Assembly: GCF_015832195.1 (NCBI RefSeq)
Contig: NC_052046.1
Span: 19,460,161-19,524,160 of the forward strand
Direction: 5' to 3'
DNA from: Motacilla alba alba
Taxonomy: Eukaryota > Chordata > Aves > Passeriformes > Motacillidae
Length of the DNA stretch: 64,000 nt
Below the pieces are notes generated by a model, which had not been told where the DNA came from, did not search any database, and worked only from the letters and a program-made list of their open reading frames with translations. Both the position numbers and the translations under genes were made by a program. Numbering within the stretch: the stretch's first letter is position 1; each line of letters starts with the position of its first letter. Shown here one piece after another: positions 61,257 to 64,000 of this stretch.

Positions 61257-64000
61257 TCAAATTATTGCAATTTTTTTGGAAGTGACTGGTCTAGGTCATT
61301 TCCCATCTTAAATAATTATAATTCTGTGTTATTCATCCTATTTGCTAGTAATTTTTTCTTTTTTTTCTGCCAGTTTTCACGTGACACTTTGAGAAAGCTT
61401 CCTGTAAACTTTGAGCAGACACTATCATTATCCCACCTCTGGGTGATCTTAAAGGAACATTCCAATATAAATGATTCTGTGCCTATGTATTTCTTCCTTC
61501 CACTTTTCCATAGTGCCTATAGGAGCCCAACACAGCTCAGGCTGCTGATTTGCTCTAAGTGTTCCTACCCTGGTAAAAAAAAGAACTGGATGTGACAGCA
61601 GTCCTCAGCCTTTGAATGTATGAAAACTGGTGACATCGGAATTTGGGTAGGCAAAATTTTCTTCATTTTGGCTTCCACAAAAGTAATTTTTAAAATTGAC
61701 ATGGTTTTCCTGCTCAGAAAACATGTTAAGATGTTGAGAATTACGTGCTTTTTGAGGTAGGGGTGTCCCAGGAAAATTCATACTGAAGGTAAGTGATAAA
61801 CTCTAAAGAAGTGAGCCATGTTATTCAGTGCAAGCCAACCATCAGCACCTTTAAGGAGGCTTAAAGAGAATAGGTTGAGCTGAAGCACTCATAAACTGAG
61901 TCTGGAAATTTTGGCTGAATGGTAATTAATGAAATATACTTTATTTACCTCTAAATGAGAATGACCTAGAAAATCGGGTGTAGTAGTTTTTTATTTTTTA
62001 AAATTATAACTAAAACAAACAAAAACCCACTAAGAAACAAAATGGAGTCAAATTAGCACTTTTTTTTTTAAAAGGAAGTGGTGGCTCTCTAATCCTCTAG
62101 AATGTACAAATAATTTCCTATGAGGTAAAAATTACATGGACTTTAGACAACTTGGTAAAGCTCACCAAAAGAAGATGCAAAAGAAACAAAGTGGTGAAAT
62201 ACACATAGGAAAAACTCTTCCGTTTTAGAAGGGACACTGGCTAAGGGAAAATAAAGAAGAATAGGGGGTAAACTGCTGACATAGCAAAGCAGAAACTTTA
62301 AAAAGTGTTTTCAATAGAACAGGTTTCTACTTTAGAAACAATAATGTAAAACTATTTAAATCACATTGTCTCACATGAACTTGTAAATTTCAATGAAATT
62401 TGCTATGGAAAGGGTCAAATTGAATAATCTGCACATTGCAGTTTTAAATATGCTGCAACATTTCTTTATAACTACCATTTAATTTCATGGCATGAACATT
62501 TAATGTTGCTATTCTATTATATTTTCAATTTACAAGAAAAGTAAAACTTCTGAAGCAAGAATATTTGGGCAAATTCATGATAACTACAGATGAAAAGTAT
62601 CCCAATAGTCCTAAAACCCTTTTTTCCCGTAACTTTTTGCTCTGCATGAAATTGAAATTTTCCTCCTGGACAAGAAATAAAAACAAACAAAAAACAAACA
62701 AAAAAGCCTCCAAGCTTTCAAACCATTAACATTTTATTTAGAGTATTGTTTTTTTCATTTAATAATAAAAAATATGGATCATGTCACTCTCTAGAACTAG
62801 CATTCCTTAATTAATTTGTTTATATCAAGGAAGAAGTTGATTTAGGTTTCTATCAATAATTCTCACATTAATATTAATCGAACTGTGAAAAGATTTAGGA
62901 AAAACTCCCAGGCTGAGACAAGCAGGATGGACATAGGGCACAGTTTTGGCAGGTAAGGTTCAGTGCTGCTATCTGAGCTGTAAGAGGGAATAGTCTGCTC
63001 TGCACATACATTATTCCTCAGATGCCAATGGCATGTCTACAGGGCACATCTAACATGAATTTACTGATTTACTCTACCTAAGACAGCTCATTCGTTTACA
63101 AATAGTGTTGTGTGGAGATATCTGTTATTATGTGCAGATGTTGAGAACACAGACCCAGAGTGTAATTTTCTGAAGTGTGTAGAATCTAGTCTGAGAGTCA
63201 TCAGTGTGGACAAACAGAGGTGTTCCACCACTGTGGACAAACAGACCTTAGCTCAGCAGCAGTGAGTGTCAGCACATCCAGGGTGTAAGGATCCACCCCG
63301 AACAGCTTCAAGAGACCACAATTCAACCACATAAATTTGAGCATGTTCTCACCTGCAGTGCTGCACTCAGTTCTCACCTCTCCATCCCACAGGTGAGACA
63401 GAAATGTTAAAAACTCAGGAACACCTTCAAACACAAGAAAGGCTTAGAGGGCTGGAAAAGCTGTCATGCCATGAAGTGTGGAAAAGACCAGCAGCACTCT
63501 TGTTTGGGTTTTGCTCTGTAAGGAGCACCTAAAGGTCGAAAAGCTGCTAATCTCTGTTCACTGAGTAAGCACTGGTGTTCAGGTGTGTGTAAGTGTGAGG
63601 CTGTGCAAAGAATGTACATGGCTTCAGACAGGTTCAGCAGAACTTAGAACAAAATTAGGAGCTGAGGTAAAGTGCAGGAAAATTCAGTAGTAAATCGTTT
63701 TAAGCAGTGCTCTTCAATCATAAAAGGTCTTGCATTCAGGTATAGCCTTTCTGTAATGGAGTTAAAAAAGAAAAAAAAGTTAACTAGGAGTCTTTAAGAC
63801 AGAATTTTAATTTTTTTATGTAGTACTGAAAGTCTTTGGACTTTGTGTAATTCTGGAGATGGTGGCAAACATCTAGTTTATACAAATGTATAACTGTTAA
63901 ATCAATTTAGTGAGTGCCCTTGACAGAATGATAACTTCCAAAGGCCTCTGCTCATTGTTTAATGAAGTTAGGGTTTTTTTGTTAGGGTTTTTTTTATTTG
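61257..64000. other. AT-rich unique region to the window edge
   Basis: No recognised transposon or gene. The 125-codon frame starting at 61,218 begins inside the LTR and runs into unrelated flank, so it is incidental. (AAAC)n/A-rich simple sequence lies at about 62,679-62,706. 62,330-62,530 is AT-rich, non-repetitive DNA of the conserved-element type. TGTGGACAAACAGA occurs twice at about 63,206 and 63,232. Confidence 0.4.

Noticed and set aside
61218..61595. 125-codon + strand frame
   Set aside because: It begins inside the U5 part of a solo LTR and continues into unrelated flanking DNA, so it is not a natural gene unit.

Overview
The window looks like vertebrate, and specifically avian, nuclear DNA, most likely from a songbird. 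It is CpG-poor and AT-leaning. Open frames are short and overlap on both strands, as in non-coding DNA. The recognisable repeats are CR1 LINE fragments (the dominant avian LINE) and solo LTRs of endogenous retroviruses. 'Bird' rests on several CR1 fragments whose reverse-transcriptase peptides can be read. 'Songbird' is an inference from remembered LTR style and was not tested. I find no complete protein-coding gene, no rRNA or tRNA, no CRISPR array and no bacterial-type operon. The window reads as intergenic or deep intronic sequence.

Layout. 1-530: unique DNA, then a CR1 3' fragment on the + strand. 530-18,000: mostly unique sequence with two weak exon-like candidates (1915-2219 and 12,614-12,784) and an extreme G/T-only low-complexity block (11,527-11,803). 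18,000-28,310: the repeat-rich part. It holds a minus-strand LTR (about 18,014-18,434), a plus-strand solo LTR with perfect target-site duplication (23,705-24,294), a 1.1-kb minus-strand CR1 carrying the C-terminal reverse-transcriptase region (25,864-26,962), and a second minus-strand LTR (27,863-28,302). 28,310-47,950: long, nearly repeat-free AT-rich DNA. It includes a 91-bp segment present twice with one mismatch (38,173 and 39,541), a 27-bp perfect repeat pair (43,484 and 45,561), and stretches whose texture resembles conserved non-coding elements. 47,950-48,640: two old CR1 reverse-transcriptase fragments on the + strand. 48,640-64,000: more unique DNA, a short solo LTR (57,335-57,629), an AT-rich island (58,440-58,700) and a 621-bp solo LTR with TATA box, CCAAT boxes and poly(A) signal (60,630-61,250).

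Three LTRs are clear solo insertions: TG...CA ends, exact direct flanking repeats, poly(A) signal and no viral internal sequence beside them. Their 6-7 bp duplications fit class II (ERVK/beta-like) elements. No gene system operates across the window. The main functional potential lies in LTR promoters and poly(A) sites and in possible distal enhancers in the unique DNA. I found no convincing undescribed system. The most checkable oddities are the 91-bp near-identical duplication, the signal-peptide-like small frame at 12,677, the exon-like frame ending at 2151, and the strand-asymmetric G/T block.
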